This document shows, piece by piece, positions 9,699 to 20,799 of a stretch of DNA of 64,000 nucleotides. A program made the position numbers and the translations under genes. The stretch covers positions 7,339,391 through 7,403,390 of the forward strand of contig NC_077232.1 in NCBI RefSeq assembly GCF_027887165.1. The letters run 5' to 3'. A model generated the notes under the pieces. The model made no database searches. It was not told the DNA's origin and was given only the letters and a program-made list of their open reading frames with translations. The stretch's first letter is position 1. Every line of letters starts with the position of its first letter. This stretch comes from Monodelphis domestica (lineage: Eukaryota; Chordata; Mammalia; Didelphimorphia; Didelphidae).

Positions 9699-11661
9699 TT
9701 AGATGGGGGTACATGAAGTCTTCTGAAGGGTGGTTTCGTTTCTCCAGGGAACCACCAGCATCTCGAATTCGCACTGCACTTTCTAGGGAAACAGAACAAG
9801 GCCCAAAGATGGAGCGGGTCATGGCTCTCAGGCCCTTCTGCCCCTCCCAGGACTCCCCCTCCTTCCCCTCCCTGCCGGCCCCAGAGGGATCTCGGGGACA
9901 GTAGCTTCTGCTGGATGGAGCAGCCAGAGGTCCAATGTCGTGTCCGAAGGGTCCCGGGCATGGGGGGCCTCCTGAGGCCTGTGAACCCCTCTTCTGGGCC
10001 CGTTTCCCCTCCATAAAATGGAAGGATTTGAACTCGTGCTAAGACCCTTCCCATTCTTAGTCTGAAAGCAGAGGCTGGGGATCTCCTGGAACCCTCTTCT
10101 GCCACAGAACCCCAAGGAAAAAATTCTGGCACCCCAGACTGCCAGGCTGGAAGGGACCTTAGAGGTCATCTGGCCTCACTAGCTAATCCGGGGGAGGACA
10201 CTGCGGAGCCCAGAAGGAAGAGACTCGTCCAGGGTCTCTCAGACAGGCAGGGACAAAGCTAGGATGGGAACCGGACTCCAGGCAGCTGCCCATGGCCACC
10301 CCTCCCTGCCCCGCCCCACCAGGCCCTCCTCCACTGCCCGGGAAGCAGGGAGTGAATCAGAAGCCTCCGGCAGGTTTGACCTGACCATCGGCTTCAGGAG
10401 GCTAAGGTCAGGGGTGACGCAGGTACCCTGGGGAAGCCACAGGAGGATTCTTCTCTGGGACTGAGACATCTGGGCAAAAGCAGACAGAACCCTCCTCCCG
10501 TCCCCAGTACCAGCAGCCAGTCAGACCCAACTGAGCACAGAACCAGAGCAAACACTCAGGACAGATGGACAGACAGACACTAAGGGAAGGCACTTCCAGG
10601 CAGGGGCTAGAGCTCCCCCTGAGGGTCTGCCCTGAGATGGGGGGAGCCCTGAGGTAGGCTTGGGGAGCTAGAACCCCAGCCCGGGACCCTTGGTGGTTCT
10701 TACCTCCTCTTCTGCAGAAAAGGGGCAACCAGCCAAGCTCAACTTGCTTCCAGTCACCATGTCCTTCCTACACTCCGTGCTCCCCATCTCCACAGTCAGG
10801 AAGTATTTGATGCCAGTCACGAGCTAGACATAACATTCTCTCCTTCAGGCATGTGGTTGGCCACCCAGTTTGCCAGGATCACCCCCCAACCACCACCCAG
10901 GGCTGGGGTCCAAGCCACAGGTGACTTAGGAGCCTCAGCTTGAAGACTTCCAGGGTTGGGGAACTCACTACCTCCCAAGGTTGACTATTTTTCCTCCCCA
11001 CTCCCACTCCCCCAACAAATCTGAAGCAAATTGGGTTCTTCTTCTACCTAAGGGTACAGATCATTTCCCAGGGATCCGCTTCCCTTTCAGGTCTGCCCAA
11101 AGTGGGACAGAGGGGAAAGCCTACCCTGGTAGAGGGCCAGAGAGGCATGAATGGACAGGAACAACCACAGACCTGGCCAAAGCCTCGTTGGCCTCAACAC
11201 CCTGGAGGGAGCCAGGCTGACCCGGAGAACCATGAACTCTGGTGTGTCGCCCACCCCTCCAAGAGGGGCTTCTGGGAGAAGGAGGAGGGGCACCCCTGAC
11301 TTTGAAGCCTTCCTCCTCCTGCTCCAAGTGGCCCTGGAGGCTCTGGTCCCTGCCCCTGCCTCTCCCTCCCAGGCGGGCTTGGGGCCCTCGTCCCCAGCGA
11401 ATGGCCCGCCTGAAGCTGCTCTCTCACCTGCTTCTCCGCCTTGATGACTTTGCTGCCTTTGAAAAAGTACTCGCTGTTGCTGGCCTGGTTGAAGATTTCC
11501 ACGGCCTTCTGGGCAACTTCCTTCACTTCGGAGCTTGAGGTGGACAGCGTCGTTCGGGCACCCAACATGTTCCCCGGATGAGGAGCGTCTCCACCGAGGT
11601 CTCCATGAGCCCCAGGCAGGGTTAAGGCGGCCACAGAGAGCACCAGCAAAGGCAGCAACAT
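9699..11661 (-). CDS. CST6: CST6, cystatin E/M
   Basis: Secreted inhibitor of papain-like cysteine proteases (cathepsins L/V) and of legumain. Exons on the minus strand: 11661-11428, 10823-10704, 9782-9699 (stop TAA). This is the classic three-exon cystatin layout with phase-0 introns, and it encodes 145 residues. Residues 1-20 form a hydrophobic signal peptide. The inhibitory wedge is intact: an N-terminal Gly (NMLGA), the first loop QLVTG at 78-82 and the VPW loop at 129-131. Asn62 in the ASNSEYFF stretch corresponds to the legumain-binding Asn of human cystatin M/E. The four disulfide cysteines are 96, 111, 122 and 142, and NET at 133-135 is an N-glycosylation sequon. The gene is tail-to-tail with CATSPER1 and co-oriented with BANF1, matching human order. 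Confidence 0.94.
10141..10285 (+). mobile_element. MIR-related SINE relic
   Basis: 'ggctggaagggaccttagag' followed by 'gtcatctggcctcactagc' and an eroded core. It lies in CST6 intron 2. Confidence 0.5.
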
Positions 11662-11708
11662 CTTGGAGCTACCAGGGAGAACACAGGTGGACAGCCTTGG
11701 CCGGGAGT

Positions 11709-11739
11709 CCTTTTACCTGCTTTGGGAGTCCCACCCCCT
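11709..11739 (-). promoter_or_regulatory. Candidate CST6 core promoter
   Basis: On the minus strand a TATA-like GTAAAAGG (11716-11709) sits about 50 nt upstream of the ATG, with a GGGGGTGGGA GC/CACCC-type box (about 11739-11730) just before it. A TSS about 25 nt downstream of the TATA-like box would leave a short 5' UTR. A pyrimidine-rich C/T tract lies further upstream at 11768-11820. Inferred from spacing only. Confidence 0.4.
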
Positions 11740-12379
11740 GGGCAAGGTACCAGAGCATCCCAGAGAGTCCCCTCCCCCTCCTCCCCCTCCTCCCCCTCCT
11801 TTTCCTTCCTCCTCCACCCCTTGGAGCTGCTTGACAGGTCTTGGGCCTGCCTCATCCCTCCCTAGCCTCAGGGCCTCTGCCTGGGGAGTCCAGGAGGGGG
11901 GAAGATGAGGGAGCTCAGCTGAGGAGCAGCATTTCAGGGGCTCTTATTTACCAGGGGGGATAGGGAAGATGGGAGAGCCTGCCAGGGGCAGGGAGGGCAC
12001 ATGGCCAGGGGAACTTCTTTGGCTTAGCAAAGTGCTGGCACCTAGGATCAACTCATGCACGCCTTGAGGATTGGCTGACTGCCATTCCATCACCGGCCTC
12101 CCACAAAGTCCTCTAGAGCCCACCCAGGCAGAAGGGGGCTATTGAGAGCCTCCCAGGCCCTCTTGGCCCAGGTCCCCTCAGAGCTGTGTTTGGTGCCCCA
12201 TCCCCTCTGGGCATGCTTCCAGCCCAGAGGATGAGGAAGAGAGTGCCTGCCAGCTGGCGGGAGCCTTCCTCCTCACAGGTGATCCTGAGGAACGGGAACG
12301 CGGCCAGCTTTTCCCTAGTCCTCGTGTCACGTCACCGTCTCCTCCATGACACTGCAGGTGCTCCAGGATCTCCCCAGGC

Positions 12380-12720
12380 GTGGGGGAAGTTAGAATTCAG
12401 AGCCCAAAGGCACCTGAGAGCTCAGTCACTGAGAACCAATTTGGCCAAGTAACTTGCTTGGCGGCCAAAAGTAACTCAGTATTCTCAGACTGAGAATTTG
12501 AACTCAGGTCCTCTGACTCCAAACTCTTTCCATTACAAAAGCTGCTTTGGGGGAATTGAACTTCTACCTGGAAGGGCCGAGGTGTGGGGGGAGGGCAGCT
12601 TCCAATCCCGCAAATGAGCCGAATCCTAGAACTGGAGCTCAGAAGGACCTCGGAGGCCATCCGAGGGATCCGACCTCCCCGCCTTACAGGGACGAAAGAG
12701 AAGCCCAAAGAAGTCAGATC
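12380..12720 (-). mobile_element. Two adjacent MIR-type SINE relics
   Basis: 12380-12540 ends in 'tttgaactcaggtcctctg' (reverse-type core). 12618-12720 has 'gaatcctagaactggagctc' and 'aggacctcggaggccatcc'. Both are upstream of CST6. Confidence 0.5.
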
Positions 12721-13404
12721 CAAATGTTGGCCGAGTTCCCCAGGAGGAAGCTCCCTCCAGTTTCTAGGGAAGCAAGCCGGGATGCGCCTGGCCTCTCCTC
12801 TCGCGCCTGCATCTTCAGAAGTCGTCTCCCATCAGGAAGCCGAGGGAGAGGTTGCCATCCTCCAGCTTCTCTCTCTTTGTCCCCCTGGACGGCGCTGATC
12901 CTCTTCGCAAACCAAGAGAGACCCAAAGAGGCCTGACGGGAGCCCCAAGAAAACCTGGAGATGTTCCTGCCTCCCTTCTCCCCAATTCTACCAGGCGGGC
13001 ACAGAGCACTCATCTCAACCAATGAGAGCAGAGTCCCAGACCGGGGATCAGGGTCTCCTCATCTTCTCCCCTGCTGTAAGACCCTCCCGAGCTCCCCCAG
13101 AAGTCCGTGCTTCCCGGGGTGACTCTGGGGCCCAGACCGCCTGGCCTGAGCCTCCCTTCCTCGACCGCCGCTTCCTGCTCCCTCGGACCCAGCCAAGGAA
13201 CATCGCCTCCTCTTCCATCGCACCTTCCGGGAGGCCTGTTCAAGTTAACTTGGAATTAGACTTGGGACACTCTCCGTCCCTAAAATGACTTGGGTTTTAG
13301 CAGCCTTCGTGCCATCCCCATTCCCAGCCTCCTTCTACACCCACAGAAGATAGAAGCCCCTTGAGGATAAGGCCAGCTAGTTTGTTTTTCTATCCCCATC
13401 ACCT
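12721..13404. other. Intergenic, no feature seen
   Basis: Non-repetitive, moderately GC-rich DNA between CST6 and BANF1. No splice-consistent conserved coding block was found on either strand. Confidence 0.4.
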
Positions 13405-13625
13405 AGCATGGAGGCTGGTGGGCATCGGGAAGACCTGTCTTCCTGGGTTCAAATCCAGCTTCAGATACTACTGTGTGACCCTGGAAAAGTCACTTCACCC
13501 TGTTTGCCTCAGTCTCCTCATCTGAAAAATGAGCCAGAGGAGGAAATGGCAAAGCACTCTAGTATCTCTGCCAAGAAAACCCTCGGTGGGGTCCAAAGAA
13601 TCGTATACAATGGAAATGAATGAAT
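13405..13625 (+). mobile_element. CORE-SINE, MAR-like long-tail type
   Basis: 'ctgggttcaaatccagcttc' then 'ctcagtctcctcatctg', continuing into the distinctive tail 'ggaggaaatggcaaagcact' and 'gccaagaaaaccctcggtgg'. A sister copy of this subtype is at 58636-58840. Confidence 0.75.
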
Positions 13626-13774
13626 AACACCTAGCTAGCATGGCACCTGGCACACAGTAGGTACTTTATAAAGGTTTGCTGTTGTTAAGTGTGAGAACCA
13701 GAATTTTCACCTAAATCTTCTGATCTTCTACCTGCTGTGTTTCTTGTGTGCCTTCAGCTTCCCCAAAGCAGTCC

Positions 13775-13950
13775 TGAGCTCTGGAGTCAGAGGATCTGAG
13801 TTCAAATGTCACCTCTGCTACTGACTTCGTCTGGTCTTGGAGAAAGTCTCTTCATCTCTCTGGCGCTCAGTTGGCTCAATTGTAAAATGGCGGAGTTGGG
13901 CCAGATGGCTTCTAAGGCCCCTTTGAGCTCTAAATCGATAATCCCAAGCC
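13775..13950 (+). mobile_element. MIR-type SINE
   Basis: 'ggatctgagttcaaatgtca', a degenerate core, then 'gctcaattgtaaaatggcgg' and 'aggcccctttgagctctaaa', the MIR 3' tail. Confidence 0.65.
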
Positions 13951-14431
13951 TTCCTGTTCATGGGTCCTTCTGAGCTACGGTTTTGAAAACAGGGAATGCT
14001 GAGTGGACAGTTGCCAAGACATGGTAGGCAGCTGCCAGCCATTGACAGCGCAGTCAGAGGCTGGGCCAGGACCCAGAATAGACGAGACACCAAGACCGGT
14101 AACTGCCTGGGCTCATTCCTGAGGCTTGTGTTTCTGTTGTGTCTTTTGGGTTAAGGTCTAGCCTCAGGCACCCCACAAGATCTCTTCCCCTTCCTATTGG
14201 CTCCAGCCGAACCCAGGTCCAAGGAGTCTGGGCTGGAACTGAATTTGGCCAGTCCTGAACAGAGGCTCAATACTTGGTGGGGGACCCTGAGCTAGTGATT
14301 TCCTCTCTCTGAGCCTGTTTCCCAATGGGTAAATGCAAGGTGCTAATTCCCTGGTTTCCTAGGATGGAGGCACAACACTGGACCAAGAGCCAAGAGATCT
14401 GGGCTGGAGTGTGACCCTGACCCTCACTAGC

Positions 14432-14732
14432 TGTAAAAATGGAGATTTGAACCCCAGACTTCAATCCCCAGAAGTCCTTGGCACTTCCCAGAATGCCCTA
14501 TAATCTCACCTGAGTTCGAGAACAAAATTTGTATTTAAACTGCCTGTACTGCCTACGTGGTCCGCTTCTAAGCACACAAGTCTTTCAAAATGTAGTAAGT
14601 GAAATGGAATGGGCTCTGTGCCCTAGGCACGTGCTTTCTTATTTTGTATTTCCTTATCCTTGATTTCTAATAATCTTTAATAAACCTCTAAAAATATAAT
14701 ACTTTAGTAGAGAAAATAATTTAACTGTTACA
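14432..14732 (+). mobile_element. Solo LTR fossil, 4-bp target duplication
   Basis: A 301-nt segment begins TG (tgtaaaaatgg) and ends CA (aactgttaca), flanked by TAGC on both sides (14428-14431 and 14733-14736). It has an 'aataaacctctaaaaatat' poly(A) region. The 4-bp duplication suggests a class I-type retrovirus. No internal genes remain. A sister copy lies at 29975-30302. Confidence 0.6.
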
Positions 14733-14739
14733 TAGCTCA

Positions 14740-15165
14740 GAGACCCTGGCCCTAGTTAGGCTCTGCCACTCCAGCTATAAAATGGGAATAATCATCCCTG
14801 CACTCCCCAAGTCATGAGGAAGGCACTTTGCAAACTGGGAAGTGCCCAGTTAGTAGTCTTATTTTCTACCCCGACTGGCCCAAACCTCTTCCTCCTGATG
14901 TCTGTCACAACTTCCAAGGTGCCCATTGGAGCCTGGAGGAGCTTTGATGAAGGCCTGCCACTACTGAATGTGCTAACATTGGGCTTGGGCCATTGGTCAG
15001 ATTAGTTGACTGTCCACTAGCAGAGGAGGCAGAGCCAAGGAAACAAGGGTTTTACAAGGTAGAAGAGACGCTGGAATGGAAGCATCCTAGCACCCAAGTC
15101 CTAGCTTTGTTACTACCTCATCCTTTGCCTCTGTGGGCCTCAGTTTCCCCATACAGTGAACTTTT
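14740..15165 (+). mobile_element. Fragmentary MIR relics
   Basis: 3' pieces around 14755-14830 ('ctataaaatgggaataatc') and 15065-15160 ('ggcctcagtttccccat'). Unique sequence lies between them. Confidence 0.4.
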
Positions 15166-15555
15166 TGTTGACCTTTGTGTCCCTTCTGGCTCAGTGAACC
15201 CAAATGTTGACCCAAGTTGGCCATGGTTCAATTTACCTCTAAACAAACAGTCACGTTTTCTAATGCTTTATAGTCCTGGAGATAGCTGGGAGTCTAGGAT
15301 TTCTCTGAGTTGGGGCATCTCTGGACTCAGCTTGTACTGCCAGAGGTGGCAGCTCAGAGAGATGATGGGAGGCACCCCATCTAGCCTGGCCATGGTCCCC
15401 ACTGGTCAGTCCCAGGAACAATTATCGCACCCAAGACCAAAGAGGAGAGGAGAAGGTTCGTCTTAGGGAGGAGGTGGAGAAACTCATCCTTGGTAGGCTC
15501 ATGGGGAAAGAAGCCCGTCTTGGAATGGAGCAACCCTAAATTTCCCCACTCCCTT

Positions 15556-16262
15556 CAATAAAACAAAAAGCCATTTCCCAATTAATAAGTGATCAAACTC
15601 CAGCCATAGCACTGCTGGGTTTATATCCCAAAGAGATGATAAGGGAAAAGGTTTGTACAGGAATATTCATAGCTGCGCTCTTTGTGGTGGCCAAAAATTG
15701 GAAAATGAGGGGATGCCCTTATATTGGGGAATGGCTGAACAAACTATGGTATATGTTGGTGATGGAATACTATTGTGCTAAAAGGAATGATGAACTGGAG
15801 GGACTCCATGTGAATTGGGAAGACCTCCAGGAACTGATGCAGAATGAAAGGAGCAGAACCAGGAGAACATTGTATACAGAGACGGATACATTGTAGCACA
15901 ATTGAATGTAATGGACTTCTCTATGAGCAGCAATGTAATGATCCAGAACGATCCTGAGGGGCTTATGGGAAAGAAGGCTCTCCACATCCAGAGAAAGAAC
16001 TGTGGGAGCAGAAACACAGAAGAAAAACAACTGCTTGATCACATGGGTCGATGGGGATATGATTGGGGACGTAGACTCTAGACTCTAAAGGATCATCCTA
16101 GTGCAAATGTCAATGATATGGAAATAGATCTTGATCAATGACATGTAAAACCCAGTGGAATTGTTTCAGGAGGGGTGGGAAGGGAGGGGCAGAAAGAACA
16201 TGAATCTTGTAACCAAGGAAAAGTATTCTAAATTGACTAGTTAAAATTTATAATTTTATAAT
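15556..16262 (+). mobile_element. LINE-1 3' end (5'-truncated)
   Basis: Last part of L1 ORF2 plus 3' UTR. The frame at 15636-15896 shows TGIFIAALFVVAKNWK, then CPYIGEWLNKLWYMLVMEYY, the conserved ORF2 C-terminal order. The 3' end is 'gaatcttgtaaccaagg' followed by an A/T-rich tail. Marsupial-type L1; its ORF2 piece cannot be functional. Confidence 0.88.
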
Positions 16263-16276
16263 AATTTATAATTTAT

Positions 16277-16496
16277 GGGGACAGCTGGGTAGCTCAGTGG
16301 ATTGAGAGCTAGTCCTAGAAACGGGAGGTCCTGGGTTCAAATCTGGCCTCAGACACTTCCCAGCTGTGTGACCCTGGGCAAGTCACTTGACCCCCATTGC
16401 CTAGCCCTTACCACTCTTCTGCCTTGGAGCCAATGCACAGTATTGACTCCAAGATGGAAGGTAAGGGTTTAAAAAAAAAATAATAATAATAATAAT
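16277..16496 (+). mobile_element. Full-length CORE-SINE inserted at the tail of the L1, with TSD
   Basis: Starts 'ggggacagctgggtagctca', with full core and tail, then a poly-A and (TAA)n end. The 14-nt duplication aatttataatttat is perfect at 16263-16276 and 16494-16507. Confidence 0.9.
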
Positions 16497-16509
16497 TTAT
16501 AATTTATAT

Positions 16510-17280
16510 AATCCTAAATTTATATCCTGTCACTGCTAAGCCATCAACAAAACTGAGCCTTGGATACCTCCTACCCTCTCACAACCTGAGCTGAAGGAAG
16601 TCACCCTACTGAGCTACCTGAGCACATTGTAAACTGTGTTCTAGCTCATAAATATTTATGACCAAGCAGTTCTGGGTAAGCATTATTTGTGGAGGCTGAT
16701 TAAGGCTCCATAAATCAGTTTTCCGAACCACTGGAACTATTTATTCTATGAGGAGTGGGAAGGACAGGAAACAGGAAGTAGGAAGTAGGAAATTATATCT
16801 GTTAATCCTTATACTAAATCTGAAAATCTTGATCCTAAACTACAATCTCTAACAAACCTTACTTCTACCTGCCTTTCTTGGCAGGATCTTCTTGCCTGCA
16901 AAGCAGGCCTCAATCTGGCTCACTCTGTCTAACTACATATGAAATTCCCTAATTACCTTAACTAATTCAATGATGAACTTTAATGAATAAATCGTTAAGT
17001 CTCCAACCCAATATCTCAAAACCAACTGCCCGAAGTAACTGCCAGAATCTCTTCACAGAGAAACCTGCTGCCACCCCGATCTCTCGGAAGCCAGACAGCA
17101 GGACCAGCTTGACTGAATTTTTCTCCCTTTTATAACTGTTCTCTTAAAGTGAGGAAGGGTGAGAGCTGTCTGCTCTGCCCATTAAAGAGATGGAAGGAGG
17201 TCACACAAAAACCCCAATCTGTCAGATCCTGCTCCTACAGAAACAGGGGGAGATTAAGAAATTCCTATTAATAACTGACA
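16510..17280 (-). mobile_element. LTR-retrovirus fossil (probable solo LTR)
   Basis: On the minus strand it starts TGTCAGTTATTAATAGG (17280) and has a TATA-like CTTTTATAA complement (17135-17127) and ATTAAA/AATAAA signals near 16984-16979 and 16745-16740. The inner limit is unclear. No coding remnant was recognised. Family unassigned; old, judging by the eroded ends. Confidence 0.45.
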
Positions 17281-17289
17281 TCTGATCTC

Positions 17290-17440
17290 AACTAGCCAGC
17301 CTTGGACACACTGTGTGACCCTGGGCAAGTCACTTAGCCCTGTTCACTTCCATTTCCTCACCTATAAAATGAAGAGGAGAAGGAAATAGCCAATCGTTCT
17401 GGTATGTTTGCCAAGGAAACCCACCACAACGTCTCAACGG
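17290..17440 (+). mobile_element. Truncated CORE-SINE, MAR-like tail
   Basis: Begins in the core ('gtgtgaccctgggcaagtca') and continues to 'gaaggaaatagccaatcg' and 'gccaaggaaacccacc'. The 5' head is missing. Confidence 0.65.
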
Positions 17441-17514
17441 GGGAGACAATCTGCAAAAAGGATTTGATCTTTCGATTCACAGATTTCCTCTCCCATTTCT
17501 CCAGCTCCCCACCA

Positions 17515-17572
<58 letters not shown>
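17515..17572 (+). repeat. (CA)n microsatellite
   Basis: About 29 perfect CA dinucleotides in the CST6-BANF1 interval. Confidence 0.97.
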
Positions 17573-17574
<2 letters not shown>

Positions 17575-17984
17575 TTTCCCCACATCTCCCTGGGCGTCAC
17601 CCTTTCTTCTCCAAACAATCCTCTCCATCCTCCCAGGCGATGTGCTGTCTCATTTTCCACGGGGGCGTCTCTAAGCCTTCTCCTCTCTCCTGGCCTCCCG
17701 CAGCTGGAAAGCTGAGACTAGATAACATGGTTCTGAGTGGACCCTGCCTGCTGGCCCAGGTGTCCTCCTCTAGCTCAGTTTCGGCCATTTGTGTGGGAGA
17801 AGAAATGAGATGGTGGGAGGGATGGAGGGCTGGGTTTTGCTGAGATAGGCCTAGTGATAAGGCAGAGGGGCCCTGGGGGGTCAAGAGGAAAGAATGGCAG
17901 GGTTTGGGGCCAGCAGAGAATGGCAGCCTGGTGGCCCAATGGAAGATCTGAAATCAGGATAGCTAGAGAGCCCAATGCCAAGCC

Positions 17985-18365
17985 TGGTACTGGGAAGACC
18001 TGGGTTCAAATCTGGACTCAGACACTTTCTAGTTGTGTGACCTTGAGCAAGTCACTTAACCCCAATTACCTGGCCCTTACTGCTCTTTTGCCTTATAGAA
18101 CTCATACTTAGTATCCATTCTAAGACAGAAGGGAAGGGTTGGGTTGTTGTTTTTTTTTAAGATTTGAATTCAAATCCAGCCTCAGAGAGTTACTAGATGT
18201 GTGACTGGGTAAATCACTTTAGATCCCTATCTGCCTCAGTTTTCCCAACTCTAAGATAACTCTAATAAAAGCAGCTCCTTCGCAGGGTTGTTGTAAGGAT
18301 CCAATGAAATCCAATTTATAAAATGGCTGGCACATAGTAGGTGCTCTTTAAACAATACTTATTCC
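17985..18365 (+). mobile_element. Two tandem SINE copies
   Basis: 17985-18165 is a CORE-SINE of the common type ('cctgggttcaaatctggact' to 'agacagaagggaagggttg' plus a T-rich end). 18166-18365 is a MIR/THER-like copy ending 'ctggcacatagtaggtgctc'. Confidence 0.7.
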
Positions 18366-18369
18366 TCGT

Positions 18370-19077
18370 CCCCTCACCCGCGTCAGCCTAATGTTTTAGT
18401 GAGAAAATGAAGACGTTTCCCATAAGCTCCATCTCCCCCCCTTGTCTTCATCGCCCGTCTGGCCTCCTTTATTTACTCCAGAATCTTCCCTACGGCTGAC
18501 TCCAGGTTACGAGGCCTTGATTCGGTCTCCTCCGTTCTCTGGCCTTCTCCATCTTTCCTCCAAACCTTCCCCTTTTCCCAGGTTCCCTCCCTCCTCTGGG
18601 GCTTCTCTGGCCTCCTGACTCTCCACTTCCCCTCAGGTGCCAAACGTTGCCATGTCTGCCTCCACGCCAGGCGCTGGTGACTTCATGTCCCCCCTGGAGA
18701 TCTCCCCGTCGCCCCCCCCCATCTCTACCTCCTGGAATCTTATTTCCTTCCAAATTCTGTCCCCAGTGATTCACACAGCACCGGTGCTCCTCCGTCCTTC
18801 CCCGTGACAATGGGAGCTCCCCGGGAGAAGGACTAATGAAAACTTGGAGGCTTCGCTTCACACTCCGCATTGGGATCTCTTGTTTTTCTCTCCTCTAGGT
18901 TCCCCCCAGTTCCTTTCTCTCCCCCCCCAGAGCCATCTCCAATCATCAATCCTTTTCCTAAAGGAGGAAGAGGACAAAAGACGGGGAATCGTGGACATCA
19001 GTGCACTGACGGGAAGACAGAAGCAAATCTAGAAAAGGAAGGACGCCGGGCACCATCCGGGCCACCCCTGCATGATA
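18370..19077. other. Intergenic, L2-like pyrimidine-rich stretch
   Basis: C/T-rich sequence with L2-flavoured phrases ('tctccttggag' type) but no alignable core by eye. No gene seen. Confidence 0.35.
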
Positions 19078-19195
19078 GGTGAGGCCCAATAAGGTGAGAT
19101 GATTTGCCCAAAGTCACAGGGTCGTCAGGGGTGAGATTTGAACCCAGGTTCTCAATTCCAAAGCCAGGGCTCTTCCCCTCTGGTGCCTGCGATTT
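19078..19195 (-). mobile_element. MIR/CORE-SINE relic, reverse
   Basis: 'tttgcccaaagtcacagggt' and 'gagatttgaacccaggttct' are the complement of the SINE core. Confidence 0.65.
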
Positions 19196-19599
19196 CAGTT
19201 CCAGGACAGAGGCCTAACCTGTGTTATACTCAGTGTTTGACTTAGCAATTCCACTAAGGCCTTGGGCCCCCTAGAAGCAAAAGGCAGAAATGAGGGTCCC
19301 CCACCCCCCAAAAGTGGGAGGAAGAGGGCCTGCCAGTCATTGAACAGTGGACAAAAGAATGTGATGAGAGGCAAGAATGGGATGGGTTTAATAACAACAG
19401 CTGATCCCCATGTGATCTTTCCCTGCCCCAGCTGTCCTGGCTGCTCTTCTCCAGGTGTTCTACCCTGTGAGTGTCCTTGGTCTGGCCAGGCTGAGACACA
19501 ATGAGGCCATCCCCACCCCAGGCCTACCCGAGGCCAAGTCATCCTGTCTTGGTTACAGTAAAATACTGCTGATGTGTCCTGGCCTTGACATCTTTTCGA

Positions 19600-20130
19600 G
19601 AAAAGCTCCTCTCTGGATGGGCCTCCTCCCCGCCATCTTCCCACCTTCCCCATCTCTTATTTCCAGGACTACCCTTCATTCCCTCCCCCACAGCCATGGC
19701 AGGAATACACTCCCTTTTCAACTCCCCCTCCATGGAATTCCTGACTTCCGGAGGAGCTTCCTCCAGGTGGCCTCTCCCACAGGCCTTTCCTCCTTCCCTC
19801 CACTTCTGGTTCTCTCCCTTTTGAAAGGCTCTTGTTACTTCCTAATATTTGGTACACATTTATTATGCACCTGCTGTATTCCCCTAGTAGAATGTAACCC
19901 CCTGGAGGGCAAGGTCTATTTGGTTCCTGTCTCAGCTTGCCCACCTGGCACCCTCATGAGCTTCATGTTTGTTGGGTGGAAGGAAGTCGTGTCACTGTGC
20001 ATTTTGGGGGGCGTTAAAGCAACAGATACAGAAAGCATTTATTAGTGCTTACTCTGTGCCAGCTAGCGTATGGAGTTACCAACAAGCTAGTCTGTCCTTG
20101 AGCAGCTTCTAGTCTCATAGAGAAAGACAA
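19600..20130. mobile_element. L2/THER-type relics
   Basis: A forward L2 3' piece at 19600-19960 has 'tggcctctcccacaggcctt' and 'atttattatgcacctgct', with 'ccctggagggcaaggtct'. A reverse-type piece at 20030-20120 has 'agcatttattagtgcttact' and 'cttgagcagcttctagtctc'. Boundaries are poor. Confidence 0.45.
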
Positions 20131-20545
20131 CTCACAAAGGGGGGCTAGAAATGTCTTCTTGCACGACAGACTGTTAGAAACCATACGAAAGATTGGTTCA
20201 AATCATCAGGAATAATAGAAATGGAAATCCAACAATCCGATGGTTTTACCCGACAAAAAACAGGAAGTCAGTATTGGAGGGGCTCGGGAAAGCCACACGC
20301 ACTAATACGCTGTATTTTGGGTGGGTGTATAATGAATAAAGTATATCTTAAAACAGACTTTTACCCAATCTCTCATCTATATTCCTTTTCTCTCTTTCCA
20401 GAGCCATCTCTAATAATCATTTTCCTAAAGGAAGAAGAGGGAAAAAATCAGCAAAAATTCAGATATATATTAAAAAATCTGGAATTTCTATAATATTCCA
20501 CATGTGAACCCCACCCTCTATAAGGGAGTAGTGTGAACGCATTCT

Positions 20546-20752
20546 TTTTTTTTTTTTAACCCTCACCTTCCATCTTGGAGTCAATATTAGGTATTGGCTC
20601 CAAGGCAGAAGAGGGATAAGGGCTAGGCAATAGGGGTCAAGTGACTTGTCCAGGATCACCCAGCTGGGAAGTGTCTGAGGCCAGATTTAAACCCCAGACC
20701 TCCTGTCTCTGAGCTTTACTCTCCATCCACTGAGCCACCCAGCTGCTACCCT
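20546..20752 (-). mobile_element. CORE-SINE, full length, reverse
   Basis: Starts with a T-run, then 'aaccctcaccttccatcttg', 'ggtcaagtgacttgtccagg', 'cagacctcctgtctctgagc' and the head complement 'ccactgagccacccagctgc'. Confidence 0.88.
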
Positions 20753-20799
20753 CCTCTCTCCTTTAGGCTTGGCCACACTAATTTTTCATTCTGCAACAT

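Noticed and set aside
17358-17660. Open frames with Cys-Val or Thr-His repeats
   Set aside because: They are translations of the CA microsatellite, not coding sequence.
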